64,000 bases of DNA from assembly GCF_900188385.1 (NCBI RefSeq), contig NZ_FZOI01000007.1, forward strand, positions 124,001 through 188,000, given 5' to 3'. Under the pieces are notes generated by a model. That model made no database searches. It saw only the letters and a program-made list of their open reading frames with translations, and was not told the DNA's origin. This document shows positions 49,114 to 59,107 of the stretch, piece by piece. The DNA is from Azospirillum sp. RU38E (GTDB taxonomy: Bacteria > Pseudomonadota > Alphaproteobacteria > Azospirillales > Azospirillaceae). Position numbers and translations under genes: made by a program. Position 1 is the stretch's first letter. The number at the start of each line of letters is the position of its first letter.

Positions 49114-49830
49114 ATGCGCCCCACCGACCGTATCTTTGTTGCCCTGGACATGCCGGACATTGCCGGGGCGCGGGCCATGGCGGCCGACCTGACCGGTCTG
49201 GTGGGCGGTGTGAAGCTGGGGCTGGAATTCTTCATGGCCCAGGGGCCGGATGGCATCCGCACGGTGGTGGCCGATGCGGGCCTGCCGCTGTTCCTGGACC
49301 TGAAGCTGCATGACATTCCCAACACGGTGGCCGGTGCCGTGCGCTCTGTCGCGCCGCTGGCGCCCTTGTTCCTGACCGTCCATGCCAGCGGCGGCCCGTC
49401 CATGCTGCGCGCCGCCGCCGATGCCGCGGCAGAGGAGGCGGCAAAGCTGGGGGTGCCGCGCATGAAAATCCTGGCCGTCACCGTGCTGACCAGCCTTGGT
49501 GAGGATGATCTGGCCGCCATCGGCCAGCAGGGCCCGGCCCAGGATCAGGTGCGCCGGCTGGCCGCCTTGTCCCAGGCCAGCGGGGTGGATGGTGTCGTCT
49601 GCTCCCCGGCGGAGGTGGCGGCCCTGCGCGCCGATCTGCCGGCGGATTTCACCCTGATGGTGCCGGGCATCCGCCCCAGTTGGGCCGCCGTGGGTGACCA
49701 GAAGCGGGTGATGGGTCCGGCCCAGGCCGTGGCCGCCGGTGCCGACCGGCTGGTGATCGGCCGCCCCATCACCGCCGATGCCGACCCGCGCGCCGCTGCC
49801 CGCCGCATCGCCGAAGAGCTGGGGGCCTGA
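49114..49830 (+). CDS. pyrF: Orotidine-5'-phosphate decarboxylase
   Basis: 238 residues. Final step of UMP synthesis. Catalytic tetrad motif LDLKLHDIPNTV (Asp-Lys-Asp) at about 58-69, phosphate-binding VPGIRPSWAAVGDQKRVMGP and C-terminal VIGRPITADADP. First gene of pyrF-trpF-GNAT, with 4 bases before trpF. Confidence 0.97.
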   Translation: MRPTDRIFVALDMPDIAGARAMAADLTGLVGGVKLGLEFFMAQGPDGIRTVVADAGLPLFLDLKLHDIPNTVAGAVRSVAPLAPLFLTVHASGGPSMLRAAADAAAEEAAKLGVPRMKILAVTVLTSLGEDDLAAIGQQGPAQDQVRRLAALSQASGVDGVVCSPAEVAALRADLPADFTLMVPGIRPSWAAVGDQKRVMGPAQAVAAGADRLVIGRPITADADPRAAARRIAEELGA

Positions 49831-49834
49831 TCCG

Positions 49835-50506
49835 ATGACCGGTCCGCTGAAAATTCAGGCGAAGATTTGCGGCATCAACCACCCGGATGCGCTGCGTGCC
49901 GCCCTGGATGGTGGGGCGCGTTATATCGGGCTGGTCTTCTTCCCCCGCTCACCTCGCCATGTCGAACTGGCCATTGCGGCCGACCTGGCGCGCATGGTGG
50001 GCACCGGCACCCGCACCGTGGCCCTGTTCGTTGACCCGGCCGATGCGCTGCTGGATGAAACCATCGCCCGTGTGCCGCTGGACATGATCCAGTTGCATGG
50101 GGAGGAGAGTCCGGCCCGCGTGGCGGAAATCCGTGCCCGTTACGGCCTGCCGGTGATGAAGGCGCTGAAGGTGGCCGACGAAGCCGATATGGAGGCGGCG
50201 TCGGCTTATGTGCCGGTGGTGGACCGGCTGCTGTTTGATGCCAAGCCGCCGAAGAATGTGGCCAACATGCTGCCGGGTGGCAATGGCCTGTCGTTCGACT
50301 GGCGCCTGCTGGCCGGCCGGCGCTGGGACAAGCCCTGGATGCTGTCCGGCGGGCTGGACCCGGCCAATGTGGCGGAAGCCATCGCCATCACCGGGGCCGA
50401 CGCGGTGGATGTGTCATCCGGCGTGGAAGAACGGCCGGGCGTGAAAAGCGTGGCCCGCATCCGGGAGTTCCTGGAAGCCGTGGCAGCGGCGGGGCAGGGG
50501 GCATGA
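49835..50506 (+). CDS. trpF: Phosphoribosylanthranilate isomerase
   Basis: 223 residues from the ATG at 49835. Tryptophan pathway (beta/alpha)8 enzyme: catalytic Cys in AKICGINHPDAL, FVDPADALLDETI, the catalytic Asp in LLFDAKPP, and phosphate-binding SGGLDPANV and VDVSSGVEERPGVK. trpB, its usual downstream neighbour, is replaced here by a GNAT gene that overlaps trpF by 4 bp. Confidence 0.96.
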   Translation: MTGPLKIQAKICGINHPDALRAALDGGARYIGLVFFPRSPRHVELAIAADLARMVGTGTRTVALFVDPADALLDETIARVPLDMIQLHGEESPARVAEIRARYGLPVMKALKVADEADMEAASAYVPVVDRLLFDAKPPKNVANMLPGGNGLSFDWRLLAGRRWDKPWMLSGGLDPANVAEAIAITGADAVDVSSGVEERPGVKSVARIREFLEAVAAAGQGA

Positions 50507-51063
50507 CCGCCGCCCTGCCACCCGGATGCGGCCCCGCTCGTCACGGCCCGCCGGGCCTGTGGCTGCGGGCACGGCGGGTCAGCGATGCCGACGCGATGGC
50601 GGCCATGACCGGCCTGCCCTTGCTGCGCCATGGCACCCTGCGCCCGCCTTTTCCCAACCCGGATGTCGTACGGTCCTGGCTGGAGCGGCAACACCCGGAC
50701 GATCTGGCCCTGGTGGCGCTGCTGGATGGCGTGCTGGTCGGTTCTGCCGATCTACTGCGACAGACGGGAAGGCGCCGCCACTGCGCCATCCTGGGCATGG
50801 GCGTGCATGATGATCATCAGGGCAAGGGCATCGGGGCCGCCCTGTTGGACGCATTGTTGGAAGCTGCCGACCGCTGGCTCGATATCGGCCGGGTGGAACT
50901 GACCGTGTTTGCTGATAACGAGCCGGCGTTGCGGCTCTATCGCCGTTTCGGCTTTGTGGAAGAGGGGCTTTATCGGGCCCATGCCTTCCGGGATGGCGCC
51001 TATGTGGACGCCATCGCCATGGCCCGCCTGCGCCCTGGCTGGCCGGGTGGGCAGGGGGCTTAA
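50503..51063 (+). CDS. GNAT-family N-acetyltransferase
   Basis: 186 residues. Acetyl-CoA-binding motif DDHQGKGIGAALLDALLEAA at about 103-122, followed by VELTVFADNEPALRLYRRFG (motif B) and FRDGAYVDAIAMARL. This is the general class that acetylates amines or ribosomal proteins; substrate unknown. Translationally coupled to trpF, and its stop overlaps the stop of the convergent DUF924 gene. Confidence 0.88.
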   Translation: MTAALPPGCGPARHGPPGLWLRARRVSDADAMAAMTGLPLLRHGTLRPPFPNPDVVRSWLERQHPDDLALVALLDGVLVGSADLLRQTGRRRHCAILGMGVHDDHQGKGIGAALLDALLEAADRWLDIGRVELTVFADNEPALRLYRRFGFVEEGLYRAHAFRDGAYVDAIAMARLRPGWPGGQGA

Positions 51064-51605
51064 AACCCCGCCCCTGGCCGGGCCAGATAGTCCAGTTCCG
51101 CCGGCGTGCTGGCCCGGCCCAGGATGGCGTTGCGGTGGGGGAAGCGGCCGAATTCGGCGATCACCACCAGATGTTTGCAGGCATAATCCAGGTAGGTCGG
51201 GCTCAGGGTGCGGCTGGCGAACAGGCGCACGGACTGGCGCTGATCCTCCATCGCCTCTGAATGTTCGAAAGGCAGATAGAGGAAGGCGCGGTCATCATCG
51301 GGCAATTCCATATCCAGCCCCCGCGCCACCAGATCGCGGGCAATGGCCAGGGCCTGGGCATCGCTGGCAAAGGCGCGCGGGGTGCCGCGAAAGATATTGC
51401 GCGGCACCTGATCCAGCAGGATGCAGAGCGCCAGCCCGCCTTCCGCCGTGGCCGCCCAATCCGCCAGTTCCCCGGCCACGGCCTGTTCATGCAGGGGGCC
51501 CAGCCGTTCCGCCACCAGCATGTCGAAATCCGGCCCGCCGCCGAACCATTTCGACGGTCCGGCCTGCCGGAACCAGAAATCCAGCACCTGTCCGATCTGA
51601 TCCAT
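51060..51605 (-). CDS. DUF924 family protein
   Basis: 181 residues; ATG at 51605 has gggagga upstream. Helical TPR-like DUF924 pattern: VLDFWFRQAGPSKWFGG, LALCILLDQVPRNIFRGTPR, AFLYLPFEHSEAMEDQRQSV and FGRFPHRNAILGRASTPAE. No activity is established. It lies 13 bases downstream of the chemoreceptor gene on the same strand. Confidence 0.92.
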   Translation of the reverse strand: MDQIGQVLDFWFRQAGPSKWFGGGPDFDMLVAERLGPLHEQAVAGELADWAATAEGGLALCILLDQVPRNIFRGTPRAFASDAQALAIARDLVARGLDMELPDDDRAFLYLPFEHSEAMEDQRQSVRLFASRTLSPTYLDYACKHLVVIAEFGRFPHRNAILGRASTPAELDYLARPGAGF

Positions 51606-51618
51606 GGGCCATCCTCCC

Positions 51619-53595
51619 TCAAGCAGCGGCGGGCGTCTGCCGGGCCAGCCAGGGGGCCAGTGTGGCCCGGGCCGCCGCCTCGTCGCCAAACAGCAGATGG
51701 ATACCGTCTGCGGAAATATCCAGCACGCTGAACCCGATGACCCCCAGATCCGGCAGATGCAGGCGGCCCTGGGCCCCCCTCGTCACGCCATCCACCGGGG
51801 CGGTCAGCGCGCCACCGCTGGACAGGTTGCGCAGGTGGCTATCCAGCCGGCGCCCGCCGATTTCCAGTTGGGCCGGCATATCCACCGCCACCCGCTCAGC
51901 CACGCGGCGATCCACCTCCGCCATGGAGGTGCGGACGACGCGGACCAGGGTGGAGCGCAGGTCCGTCACGCTTTGGGTCACCTCCGTCACCGTGCCGCGC
52001 ACCGTGCCGGCGCGGTCGCCGGTGCTGCCGGCCTCGGCGGAGACTTCGGTGATCCGGCTGGAGACTTCGCGGGCGGCGTCGGCCGCCTGCAGCACATTGC
52101 GGCTGATCTCCTGCGTGGCTGCCCCCTGTTCCTCGATGGCGGCGGCAATGGTGCCGGAAATATGGTCCATCTCTTCGATCGTGCGGCCGATCTCCTGCAC
52201 GGCGGCCACGGCCTGGCTGGTCACGCCATTGATCTCGGTGATCTGGCGGGTGATTTCCTCCGTCGACCGGCTGGTCTGGGTGGCCAGATTTTTCACCTCC
52301 GACGCCACCACGGCAAAGCCCTTGCCAGCATCCCCGGCGCGCGCCGCCTCGATGGTGGCATTCAGCGCCAACAGGTTGGTCTGGCTGGCAATATCGCCGA
52401 TCAGCCGGGCCACGTCGCCGATGCGGGCCACCGCATCGGACAGGGACAGGATGGTCTGCTGCGTTTCCTGGCCCTTGGTCACGGCATTGCGGCTGACGGC
52501 ACTGGCATGGGCCACCTGTCCGCTGATCTCCCGGATGCTGGCGGACAGTTCCTCGGCGGCCGATGCCACGGTTTCGGCATTGTGCAGGGCCTGCTGGGCG
52601 GCGGCGGCGACATTATGGCTGTTCTTGGCCACCCGCTCGGCCGAAACGGCCATGGCGTCGGCATGGATATCCATTTCGCCGGCCCGGGCGGCCACCTGAT
52701 CCACGGCGGTACGGGTTTCGCTTTCCACCTTCTGGGCCATGGATTCCAGGGCCTGGCTTTTCAGCCGCTCCGCCTCCTCCCGCTGGCGTTCCTGATCGGC
52801 GCGCAGGCGCTGGGCTTCCGCACCATGGGCCTTCAGCACCTCAATGGCGCGGGCCATGTCGCCGACCTCATCCTGCTTGGCCAGCCCTGGCACGGCCACC
52901 CGGTAATCTTCCCGTGCCAGCAGGGCCAGCGTGCCGGTCAGTGCCGCCAGCGGCCGGACGACGCGGTTCAGCACTGCCCACAGGCCGGCGGCAATACCGG
53001 CAATTCCCAGCGCGATCAGCAGCTTGGCGATCAGGATGGCATTGTCCGCCGATTTTTCCGTCTGCACATACAGCTTGCCGGCATTTTCCACCCCCAGATC
53101 AATCAGGCGGGTGATGCTTTCAGAGACGGGGTCGATGGTCTGGTACAGGCGGTTCTTGACGAAATCATCCAAGGCTGCGGCATCCTTGGCCTGCAGAATG
53201 CCCAGCAGTTCCGTAACACCGGCATCGGCGGGGCGGAACCGGGCGGCCGCCTGATCGATCAGGGCGCGTTCGCCCGCATCCGTGTGCGGCCGGGCCCGGA
53301 ACAGTTCCCAGTTGCGGGCAATATCGCCCTTGGCCTGGGTGACGCTGGCCAGCCCTTCGGCCCAGGTGAAGTTGCCATTGCGCACCTTGTGAGAGGCATC
53401 CACCACGAACACGGCATAGGCATCGGCGATGATCTTCAATTCCCGCTGCGGCACCACCTGGCCTTCATACAAGGCTTCCGTATCGCCGCGCGCGGCGTCC
53501 AGGGCCCGCCAGCCGACCAGACCATTGGCCAGCAACAGGCCGCCCAGGGCCATCAGAACTGCCATCAGAATAACTTTAATCGTCAGCCGCATCAT
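51619..53595 (-). CDS. Methyl-accepting chemotaxis protein with C-terminal PilZ domain
   Basis: 658 residues. TM1 about 7-27, periplasmic four-helix-like sensor 28-184, TM2 about 186-208, HAMP 209-265, then the MCP signalling coil with hairpin tip [20 protein letters not shown] and [15 protein letters not shown]. The C-terminus is a PilZ domain from about 560: [15 protein letters not shown] (arginine c-di-GMP motif) and [10 protein letters not shown] (D/N-x-S-x-x-G). This matches the arrangement of Azospirillum Tlp1, where c-di-GMP tunes chemotaxis. The CheR pentapeptide tether is absent. No che genes are nearby. Confidence 0.93.
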   Translation of the reverse strand: MMRLTIKVILMAVLMALGGLLLANGLVGWRALDAARGDTEALYEGQVVPQRELKIIADAYAVFVVDASHKVRNGNFTWAEGLASVTQAKGDIARNWELFRARPHTDAGERALIDQAAARFRPADAGVTELLGILQAKDAAALDDFVKNRLYQTIDPVSESITRLIDLGVENAGKLYVQTEKSADNAILIAKLLIALGIAGIAAGLWAVLNRVVRPLAALTGTLALLAREDYRVAVPGLAKQDEVGDMARAIEVLKAHGAEAQRLRADQERQREEAERLKSQALESMAQKVESETRTAVDQVAARAGEMDIHADAMAVSAERVAKNSHNVAAAAQQALHNAETVASAAEELSASIREISGQVAHASAVSRNAVTKGQETQQTILSLSDAVARIGDVARLIGDIASQTNLLALNATIEAARAGDAGKGFAVVASEVKNLATQTSRSTEEITRQITEINGVTSQAVAAVQEIGRTIEEMDHISGTIAAAIEEQGAATQEISRNVLQAADAAREVSSRITEVSAEAGSTGDRAGTVRGTVTEVTQSVTDLRSTLVRVVRTSMAEVDRRVAERVAVDMPAQLEIGGRRLDSHLRNLSSGGALTAPVDGVTRGAQGRLHLPDLGVIGFSVLDISADGIHLLFGDEAAARATLAPWLARQTPAAA

Positions 53596-53757
53596 CGTTC
53601 CCTATCTGCCGCCCATGCCATCTCGGGCGCGTTTGGTATACGAAACAGCTGATTATTGCCATTTAACCAAAAGATCAGGAAGCGGTGATTGAAAACGGTT
53701 GTTATCAAATGCACAAGTGACGAAAAATTTCCATGAAGAAACGAATTGCCTATTTAA

Positions 53758-55044
53758 TCAGCTATTGCCTTTTTCTTCTGCGTTATTGCGCAGGCTGAGG
53801 CGGCGGGCCAGTTCTGCCAGGCATTCTTCGCGGTCGGGCCGATAATCACGCGCTGCCCACCAGCCCTCCAGCCCGGCCAGTAGGATGCCCAGATCGGGGC
53901 CGGGTGGCACGCCCTGTTCCAGCAGGTCGCGGCCCTTCAGCGGGAAGGGGATGATCACCCAGGTGGCCGCCTCGGCCAGCGGTTCCAGCAGCTCCTGTGC
54001 GGCTGTGCCCCGGTCGGCAGCGGCCAGCAGCAGCAGGTCGCGGTAAAGCTCTGGTCCCAGCTTTTGCAAGGCGTGCCGCCGGCTGGTCACCGTCAGATCG
54101 GGATGCACATCCACCGTCGGTGCACAGAGTGCCAGCAACTGGTTGCGCTGGTTGTTGGACAGGCGCAGCCGCTCGGCCGTGTCGGCCGCCCCCACCGGGC
54201 CGGGGGGCAGCAAGGCGGCCAGATGCGCCATGGCCCCGGCCTCCCCCAGCACCCATTCCAGCCGGTCCAGTGCCTCCAGCCGTTTCAGGCGGGTGGCGGT
54301 GGGCAGGGTCTGGGCCACCACCCCCGCCTCCAGCATCAGCCGCCAGATCTCCACCGCCCGGTCCAGCCGCAGGATGGCCAGCAGCTCCTTGGCGATCCGC
54401 TCCCCCGACAGGCCGGGCAGCAGCGGCGCCAGTGTGGCACAGGCGGTAAAGCTGTCGCGGTCTGGCGGCCCCTTGCCGAACCGGCCATGGAAGCGGAAGA
54501 AGCGCAGGATGCGCAGCACATCCTCACCAATGCGCTCCCGCGCGTTGCCGATGAAGCGCACCCGCCCGGCCCGCAGGTCGGCCAGCCCGCCGAACGGGTC
54601 GAACAGCTCGCCTTCGGGCGTCAGCGACAGGGCATTGATGGTGAAGTCGCGCCGCTGCGCATCCTCCAGCCAGTCTTGGCAGAACATCACCTTGGCGTGG
54701 CGGCCGTCGGTTTCCACATCCCGGCGCAGGGTGGTGATTTCATAGCTGGCGCGGCCGACCACGGCAGTGATGGTGCCATGGTCGATGCCGGTGGGGATGG
54801 TGCGGATGCCTTCCTGCTTCAGGCGGCGCATCACCTCTTCCGGCAGCAGCGGGGTGGCAATGTCAATATCGCCCGGCTGCAGGCCCAGAATGGCATCGCG
54901 CACACAGCCGCCGATCAGCCGCGCCTCTTCCCCCGACCGCATCAGCACTTCCAGGATGATGCGCGCCCCTTCACCGGCCGTGGCATGGATGGCACCGGCC
55001 AGATCGCGGCCGGCGGGGCCGGTATGGGGCTGCCCCTCGCTCAT
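53758..55044 (-). CDS. cca: CCA tRNA nucleotidyltransferase
   Basis: 428 residues. Adds or repairs the 3' CCA of tRNAs. Nucleotidyltransferase head: RLIGGCVRDAILGL (42-55), metal site GDIDIATPLLP (58-68), then RRDFTINALSLTPEGELFDP, FIGNARERIGEDVLRILRFF, and a helical tail. The class II alphaproteobacterial form. It starts 7 bases after the DUF2336 gene's stop on the same strand, so the two are likely co-transcribed. Confidence 0.95.
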   Translation of the reverse strand: MSEGQPHTGPAGRDLAGAIHATAGEGARIILEVLMRSGEEARLIGGCVRDAILGLQPGDIDIATPLLPEEVMRRLKQEGIRTIPTGIDHGTITAVVGRASYEITTLRRDVETDGRHAKVMFCQDWLEDAQRRDFTINALSLTPEGELFDPFGGLADLRAGRVRFIGNARERIGEDVLRILRFFRFHGRFGKGPPDRDSFTACATLAPLLPGLSGERIAKELLAILRLDRAVEIWRLMLEAGVVAQTLPTATRLKRLEALDRLEWVLGEAGAMAHLAALLPPGPVGAADTAERLRLSNNQRNQLLALCAPTVDVHPDLTVTSRRHALQKLGPELYRDLLLLAAADRGTAAQELLEPLAEAATWVIIPFPLKGRDLLEQGVPPGPDLGILLAGLEGWWAARDYRPDREECLAELARRLSLRNNAEEKGNS

Positions 55045-55051
55045 CCCCGGT

Positions 55052-56335
55052 TCACCCTTTCAGCCCGAAAAATTCCAGCTGCCAGCTCATCTCGCTGTCG
55101 GACATGGGATAGGTGTCGCCACCGCGCGCATTCAGCACGGAGGCGGGGGGGATATTGGCCACGCGCAGCTGTATCTGCCGGCAGAACCGCATGGAGAGTT
55201 TGGCCCGCCAGCAGAGTGCTGTGACCGCCCGCGCGCTCTGCCCGCCAATGATCTTGTCCACCGCCTCCAGCGGTACATTGGCCCGGAGTGACAGGCCGGC
55301 CAGCACAAAGCCACGGTCGCTGCGCGTCAGTGCATCGGCCATAGCGTCTTCGTCCAGCTTGCCGGCGGCGTGCAGCTTGCGGGCCCGGTCCATCGGCCGT
55401 TCCTTGGGCGTCTCCGCCGTCAGTTCATCCACCAGCCCCAGCGGTTCCGCCCCGCCACCAGCACCGGGCCGGGCGCTGGCGCGGGCCAGATCGGCCACGG
55501 CCCCGCGCACCGCCTTGACCACCGTGTCGGGCAGGTCGGTGCGGCTTTCCAGCACGCGCACCAGCTGCTGGCTGACAAAGCCGACAATGCGGGCGGCCGC
55601 CTTAGGCGGCAGGCTGGGCCGGCGCACCAGCGGGGCGTGCCAGGGTTCAAACCGGGGGGCCATGTCGATGATGCGGTCCAGCGTCTCTTCCCGGATCTGG
55701 GCCGACTGGTTGGCCAGCAGGGCCGCCACCGCCGCTTCGCTCTCCGTCCGCGCCACGGCGGCGGAGACATTGCCCGACAGGCCGGCGCGCTCGGCAATGG
55801 CCACCAGCTTGCCGTCCATCGGCTGGCCGGCAATGATATCCAGCAGGTCATCATCGGTCAGGATGGGCGAATGGCGCAGCACCGGCCCGCTGACCGACAA
55901 TTCCAGATCGCGCGCCAGTTGCTGGATGATATGGGCCGGGGCGTTTACCTGATCCTTCAGCGCGTCGGCCACCACGCGGCGCACGGCACTGGCCTGATCG
56001 CGGGCCAGCGTCTCCACAATATCCAGGGTCATCCGCTCAATCTGGCCCACCCGGTCGGCGGGCAGCGAGGGCACCAATGCTGCGATCTTGGCCGCCAGCC
56101 CGCTGCGCACCTGTTCATCAGGATCATGGGAGAGCAGCAGGTCGGCCTGGCGCGGGGTGGCGTTGTTGCGGGCGATTTCCCGCCGCACCTCCGCACTGGT
56201 GTCATTGGCCAGGAAGAACAGGATTTCCGGCTGGGTGTCAGCCCGACTGGCCAGCAGGCGGCGATCGCCGGCATCCTGGCTGGCAGCCAGACGCTTGGCG
56301 GTATCGTAATCAAGACCTTCCGTCTTCTTGTTCAT
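55052..56335 (-). CDS. DUF2336 domain-containing protein
   Basis: 427 residues. HEAT-like helical repeats at the start (PEILFFLANDTSAEVRREIA, DPDEQVRSGLAAKI) lead into DUF2336; C-terminal WRAKLSMRFCRQIQLRVA and MSWQLEFFGL. Found mainly in alphaproteobacteria and often linked to signalling genes; molecular function unknown. Between the diguanylate cyclase and cca, same strand. Confidence 0.88.
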   Translation of the reverse strand: MNKKTEGLDYDTAKRLAASQDAGDRRLLASRADTQPEILFFLANDTSAEVRREIARNNATPRQADLLLSHDPDEQVRSGLAAKIAALVPSLPADRVGQIERMTLDIVETLARDQASAVRRVVADALKDQVNAPAHIIQQLARDLELSVSGPVLRHSPILTDDDLLDIIAGQPMDGKLVAIAERAGLSGNVSAAVARTESEAAVAALLANQSAQIREETLDRIIDMAPRFEPWHAPLVRRPSLPPKAAARIVGFVSQQLVRVLESRTDLPDTVVKAVRGAVADLARASARPGAGGGAEPLGLVDELTAETPKERPMDRARKLHAAGKLDEDAMADALTRSDRGFVLAGLSLRANVPLEAVDKIIGGQSARAVTALCWRAKLSMRFCRQIQLRVANIPPASVLNARGGDTYPMSDSEMSWQLEFFGLKG

Positions 56336-56446
56336 TTACCCGACCATCCCAGGCCGGTCCCAGCCGGCCGACCCACTGAAAGCAACGGTGTCTGCATATT
56401 TACGTAGGTATCGCAGGCCGATACCCTTTGTCGACCCGCCCCGGCC

Positions 56447-58216
56447 TCACATCTCCGCTGCGGGGGCTGCCGGGGCCAGGGCCCGATGGCCCTTGCCCAT
56501 GCGCTTGGCCGCATACATGCCCTGATCCCCGCGATCAATCAAGGATTGCGCCGTCTCCACCGTACCGCCGCGATAGGGGGCAACGCCAATGGAAACGCCC
56601 AGCGGCTTGTCTTCCGAGGCGGAAAGCGGGCGCAGGAATTCGGCCGCTTCCCGCAGCAGCCGGTCGGCCACGGCCATGGCCTGGGCCTCATCCACCCGGT
56701 CAACCCACAGCACAAACTCATCCCCGCCCAGCCGGCCGGCCAGATCGGCGACGCGGGCCAGGCGGCGCAGCAGGTCGCCCACGGCGCGCAGCACATCATC
56801 GCCGGCCCCATGGCCCAGCTTGTCATTGACCGCCTTGAAATTATCCAGGTCGAAATAAAGCAGGGCGGAACTGCCGCCCGTCTGCTTTTCCAGCCGTTGT
56901 TCCAGCAATTCCATGAAGGTGCGGCGATTATAAAGCCCGGTCAGCCCGTCGCGTTCCGACAGGGTTTTCAGCCGTTCTTGATAGCGGGCCTGGGCCACGG
57001 CGACGCCGACCTGATCGGCGATGGCCTGGACCATGGAGACATCTTCCTCGCTCCAGGGCCGGCCGTCGGCCTGCCAGACCATGACGGCGCCATTCACCTC
57101 GTGTCGGAACAGGGTGCGGCAGGCCAGCAGGCTGATCTGGTCATCGCCGCCAACCAGTGGCGTCGGCTGCAGGGCCGCCTGTTCCAGCAGGGCCGCCACC
57201 TGATCCGTCGCCGGCTCCACCAGGGTGGCGGGCGGCCCCGCCGCTGGCAGGAAGACATCACCGGTACGGGCATAAAGCCGGGCACCGGCCGCCCCGGTGG
57301 CGTTGGTGGCCACGCCGACAGCAATTTCCAGCGTCTTGCCGGGGTCCACATCGTCGCGGGTGGAGGAGACGATATAGCCCAGATATTTTTCACGCAGGCG
57401 CACCTGCGCCAGTTCCATGCCCTTGACGCGGGCCTCCGTAATGTCGCGGCAGGCGCCCCGGGCGCCGATCCAATACCCCTCCGCCCCGCGCAGGGGCACG
57501 GCAGAGGAGATCAGGCAGAAGGCATCGCCTTCCCGCCCGCGCATCCAGACCTCTGTGCGCTCAATCGGCACATCGGTTTCAAAGGGCAGCGGCTGGTCGG
57601 CAAAGTCCGACAGCACAAATTCCGACGGGTGCCGGCCGATCAACTGTTCGGCACTATAGCCGATGGCGCCGGCAGCGGAGACGAAGACGAAGCGCCCGTC
57701 CGGCCCCACCTCCCAGGCGAAATCGGACGAGATATCGACCAGATCCTTATAGCGCTGGCGTGATTCCGTCAGCGCATGGCGCAGCCTTCGTTCCAGCGTG
57801 GCATCACGGCCCAGGCACAGCACCTTGCCGCCGGGCAGCAAGGCGGCGGTGAATTCCACCACGCCCGGCCCGTGCCCGGTTTCCACCGGCACCGACCGCG
57901 TGGCCTCCGCGGCTGGGCCGCCAGTGCCGGCCCAGCGCGTCAGATCGGCCGACCAGCCATCATGCCGCTGGGCCAGCATTTCCGCCGCCGCATTGGCCGC
58001 CAGAATGCGTCCATCCGGCCCCAGGCACAAGGCCGGGCCCGGCCAGCCATCCAGCACGGCCTGGACCGGCCCCACCTGGCTGTCACCAGTACCGGCGGCG
58101 GGGTCGTGCGGAGTGGCGGTAAGATCAGAACCGGGAAAGGACGTCACAGCGGGCAAAACTCCACCGGCAATGATAATGGCTCCAAAGAGGTAACGCACTC
58201 CCGGCTTGCGGTCCAC
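56447..58216 (-). CDS. Diguanylate cyclase with PAS, GAF and GGDEF domains
   Basis: 589 residues. A short N-terminal hydrophobic stretch (LFGAIIIAGGVLPAV), then two PAS-like domains (about 48-140 and 150-265; FAWEVGPDGRFVFVSAAGAI), a GAF domain (about 285-415) and GGDEF (about 425-580). The catalytic GGDEF is intact, and the inhibitory RxxD site (RVAD) lies five residues upstream, so product feedback is expected. It makes c-di-GMP in response to signals sensed by PAS/GAF. The start is uncertain. A c-di-GMP-binding chemoreceptor lies 3 kb away. Confidence 0.93.
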   Translation of the reverse strand: MDRKPGVRYLFGAIIIAGGVLPAVTSFPGSDLTATPHDPAAGTGDSQVGPVQAVLDGWPGPALCLGPDGRILAANAAAEMLAQRHDGWSADLTRWAGTGGPAAEATRSVPVETGHGPGVVEFTAALLPGGKVLCLGRDATLERRLRHALTESRQRYKDLVDISSDFAWEVGPDGRFVFVSAAGAIGYSAEQLIGRHPSEFVLSDFADQPLPFETDVPIERTEVWMRGREGDAFCLISSAVPLRGAEGYWIGARGACRDITEARVKGMELAQVRLREKYLGYIVSSTRDDVDPGKTLEIAVGVATNATGAAGARLYARTGDVFLPAAGPPATLVEPATDQVAALLEQAALQPTPLVGGDDQISLLACRTLFRHEVNGAVMVWQADGRPWSEEDVSMVQAIADQVGVAVAQARYQERLKTLSERDGLTGLYNRRTFMELLEQRLEKQTGGSSALLYFDLDNFKAVNDKLGHGAGDDVLRAVGDLLRRLARVADLAGRLGGDEFVLWVDRVDEAQAMAVADRLLREAAEFLRPLSASEDKPLGVSIGVAPYRGGTVETAQSLIDRGDQGMYAAKRMGKGHRALAPAAPAAEM

Positions 58217-58257
58217 CGGGCTTGCGGATAGGGCGATGAAGTCGCATCTTCCCCGCC

Positions 58258-59004
58258 ATGATGAAAGATGACGCCATGACCGCCCCTGCCGCCGCCTTTG
58301 CGCATGTCCAGGAATGGATCTTCGATCTGGACAATACGCTCTACCCCGCCGCCTGCAACCTGTTCGCCCAGGTTGATGTGCGCATCACCGATTTCATCGC
58401 CACCGAACTGGGGCTGGATGCGGTGGCCGCCAAGCAGTTGCAGAAAGATTATTATCGCCGCTTCGGCACCTCGCTGCGCGGGATGATGCTGGACCATGGC
58501 ACCGATCCACAGCGCTTTCTGCATTATGTGCATGATATCGACGTCACCGCCCTGACGCCGTCGCCGGCGCTGGCCGATGCCATCGGTGCCCTGCCGGGGC
58601 GCAAGCTGATCTATACCAACGGCTCTGTCCGCCACGCGGAAAATGTCATGGAACGGCTGGGCGTCGCCCAGCATTTCACCGGCATTTTCGATATCGTCGC
58701 CGCCGATTACCGGCCCAAGCCGGACCCGCACCCCTATGCGGAGATGGTGGCCCGCTTCGGCATCGATTCCCGCCGCGCCGCCTTTGTGGAAGATCTGCAC
58801 CGCAATCTGGTGCCGCCCGCCGCCATGGGCATGACCACGGTGTGGCTGCGCGCCGACAGCGCCTTCTCCCACCCGGAAAACAAGATCGGGGAGGTTGCCG
58901 CCCCGACCGACCATCCGGGTGAGCATGTGCATCACATTATCGATGATCTGGAGACATGGCTGGTGGCGCTGGCCACGGACCTGTCATCCGCGCCGGCGCG
59001 TTGA
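58258..59004 (+). CDS. HAD-superfamily pyrimidine 5'-nucleotidase
   Basis: 248 residues at most (alternative ATGs at 58261 and 58276). HAD motif I FDLDNTLYP, motif II IYTNGS, motif III/IV KPDPHPYAEM and FVEDLHRNL; the YP after the DxDxT-like motif and the helical cap are typical of the SDT1-like pyrimidine 5'-nucleotidase subgroup. Divergent from the diguanylate cyclase. Confidence 0.88.
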   Translation: MMKDDAMTAPAAAFAHVQEWIFDLDNTLYPAACNLFAQVDVRITDFIATELGLDAVAAKQLQKDYYRRFGTSLRGMMLDHGTDPQRFLHYVHDIDVTALTPSPALADAIGALPGRKLIYTNGSVRHAENVMERLGVAQHFTGIFDIVAADYRPKPDPHPYAEMVARFGIDSRRAAFVEDLHRNLVPPAAMGMTTVWLRADSAFSHPENKIGEVAAPTDHPGEHVHHIIDDLETWLVALATDLSSAPAR

Positions 59005-59107
59005 CAGGGCGGGGGCACCCGCCCATTGTCCCCGGCGATCCGGTGGACAATGTAATGAAGATGCGCGATCGACCGCCGGATACTAACAAACGGGACTTTG
59101 AGAGAAC

